This document shows, one piece after another, positions 6,101 to 6,444 of a stretch of 6,444 nucleotides of DNA. Position numbers and translations under genes: made by a program. Positions within the stretch are counted from its first letter, which is position 1; each line of letters starts with the position of its first letter. The DNA lies in assembly GCA_002427325.1 (NCBI GenBank), contig DIQS01000037.1:1-6444 (forward strand), read 5' to 3'. The notes under the pieces were generated by a model. The model was given only the letters and a program-made list of their open reading frames with translations, did no database searches and was not told the origin of the DNA. This stretch comes from Cloacimonetes bacterium UBA5456. GTDB lineage: Bacteria > Cloacimonadota > Cloacimonadia > Cloacimonadales > Cloacimonadaceae.

Positions 6101-6444
6101 ATGGCTTACAACAAGATTAAAACTGACCTGCAAAACCTTTTTGCAGAACTCAAAGAACAAGGTTTGTACAAACACGAACGCATTTTAACCACTCCCCAGG
6201 GCGGCCAGATCGAAGTCGAAGGCGGGATCAAAGCTCTGAACTTTTGCGCAAACAACTATCTGGGACTTAGCAACAATCCGGAAGTTGTGAAAGCCGCACA
6301 AGAGGTCATGGAAAGATGGGGCTTCGGACTCTCATCCGTGCGCTTCATCTGCGGAACTCAGCAGCTTCATAAGGATTTGGAAGATGCCGTTTCTAAGTTC
6401 TTGGGCACAGAAGACACCATTCTTTATGCTGCCTGTTTCGATGC
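6101..6444 (+). CDS. kbl: Glycine C-acetyltransferase (2-amino-3-ketobutyrate CoA ligase), N-terminal part
   Basis: The first 114 codons of a pyridoxal-phosphate enzyme; the gene runs off the right edge (full-length relatives have about 395-400 residues). The enzyme joins glycine and acetyl-CoA, or in the catabolic direction cleaves 2-amino-3-ketobutyrate with CoA to glycine and acetyl-CoA, completing cytoplasmic threonine breakdown after threonine dehydrogenase. NFCANNYLGL (47-56), GFGLSSVRFICGTQ (74-87), HKDLE (90-94) and ILYAACFD (107-114) follow the E. coli Kbl sequence closely as I recall it. The relatives BioF, ALA synthase and serine palmitoyltransferase share the fold, but the RFICGTQ and CFDA stretches favour Kbl. 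The PLP lysine lies beyond the window. The ATG is supported by GGGAGA (6091-6096) four bases upstream. A tdh gene may follow outside the window, as in E. coli; this cannot be seen. Confidence 0.93.
   Translation, partial: MAYNKIKTDLQNLFAELKEQGLYKHERILTTPQGGQIEVEGGIKALNFCANNYLGLSNNPEVVKAAQEVMERWGFGLSSVRFICGTQQLHKDLEDAVSKFLGTEDTILYAACFD

Overview
The window suggests a bacterium of the Fibrobacteres-Chlorobi-Bacteroidetes sphere, possibly Cloacimonadota. The main clue is a secreted protein ending in a type IX secretion (Por) type C-terminal sorting domain. The base composition is moderate, and AT-rich spacers carry sigma-70-like promoters. The phylum is an inference from style and not a demonstrated assignment.

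Layout, left to right. (1) 1-98 is a repeat element: a 7-bp hairpin with a three-base loop followed by tandem octamers built on AAATCG. (2) 205-1446 (+) is a solitary DNA methyltransferase with a TTG start and its own promoter. (3) 1538-1605 is a second copy of the hairpin/octamer element in the same orientation, so the methyltransferase gene lies between direct repeats. (4) 1686-2040 (+) is a complete tmRNA (ssrA) with an encoded CCA and a readable tag frame, followed by a strong hairpin terminator at 2104-2142. (5) 2155-4314 (-) is a 719-residue exported protein that looks like a glycoside-hydrolase-type barrel interrupted by a beta-rich insert. (6) 4430-4460 is a terminator for the next minus-strand gene. 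(7) 4485-5786 (-) is a 433-residue exported protein with degenerate aromatic/Asp-Gly repeats and a C-terminal sorting domain, with a good promoter at 5833-5860. (8) 5787-6100 is a divergent spacer with two inverted repeats. (9) 6101 to the end (+) is the first part of kbl (glycine C-acetyltransferase), cut by the window edge.

The genes do not form one pathway. ssrA and kbl are housekeeping functions (ribosome rescue; threonine/glycine catabolism). The two minus-strand genes are separate transcription units for cell-surface or secreted proteins. The methyltransferase looks like an accessory gene placed between repeats just upstream of ssrA. The least explained structure is the paired hairpin-plus-octamer element, and the interrupted-barrel exported protein comes next.
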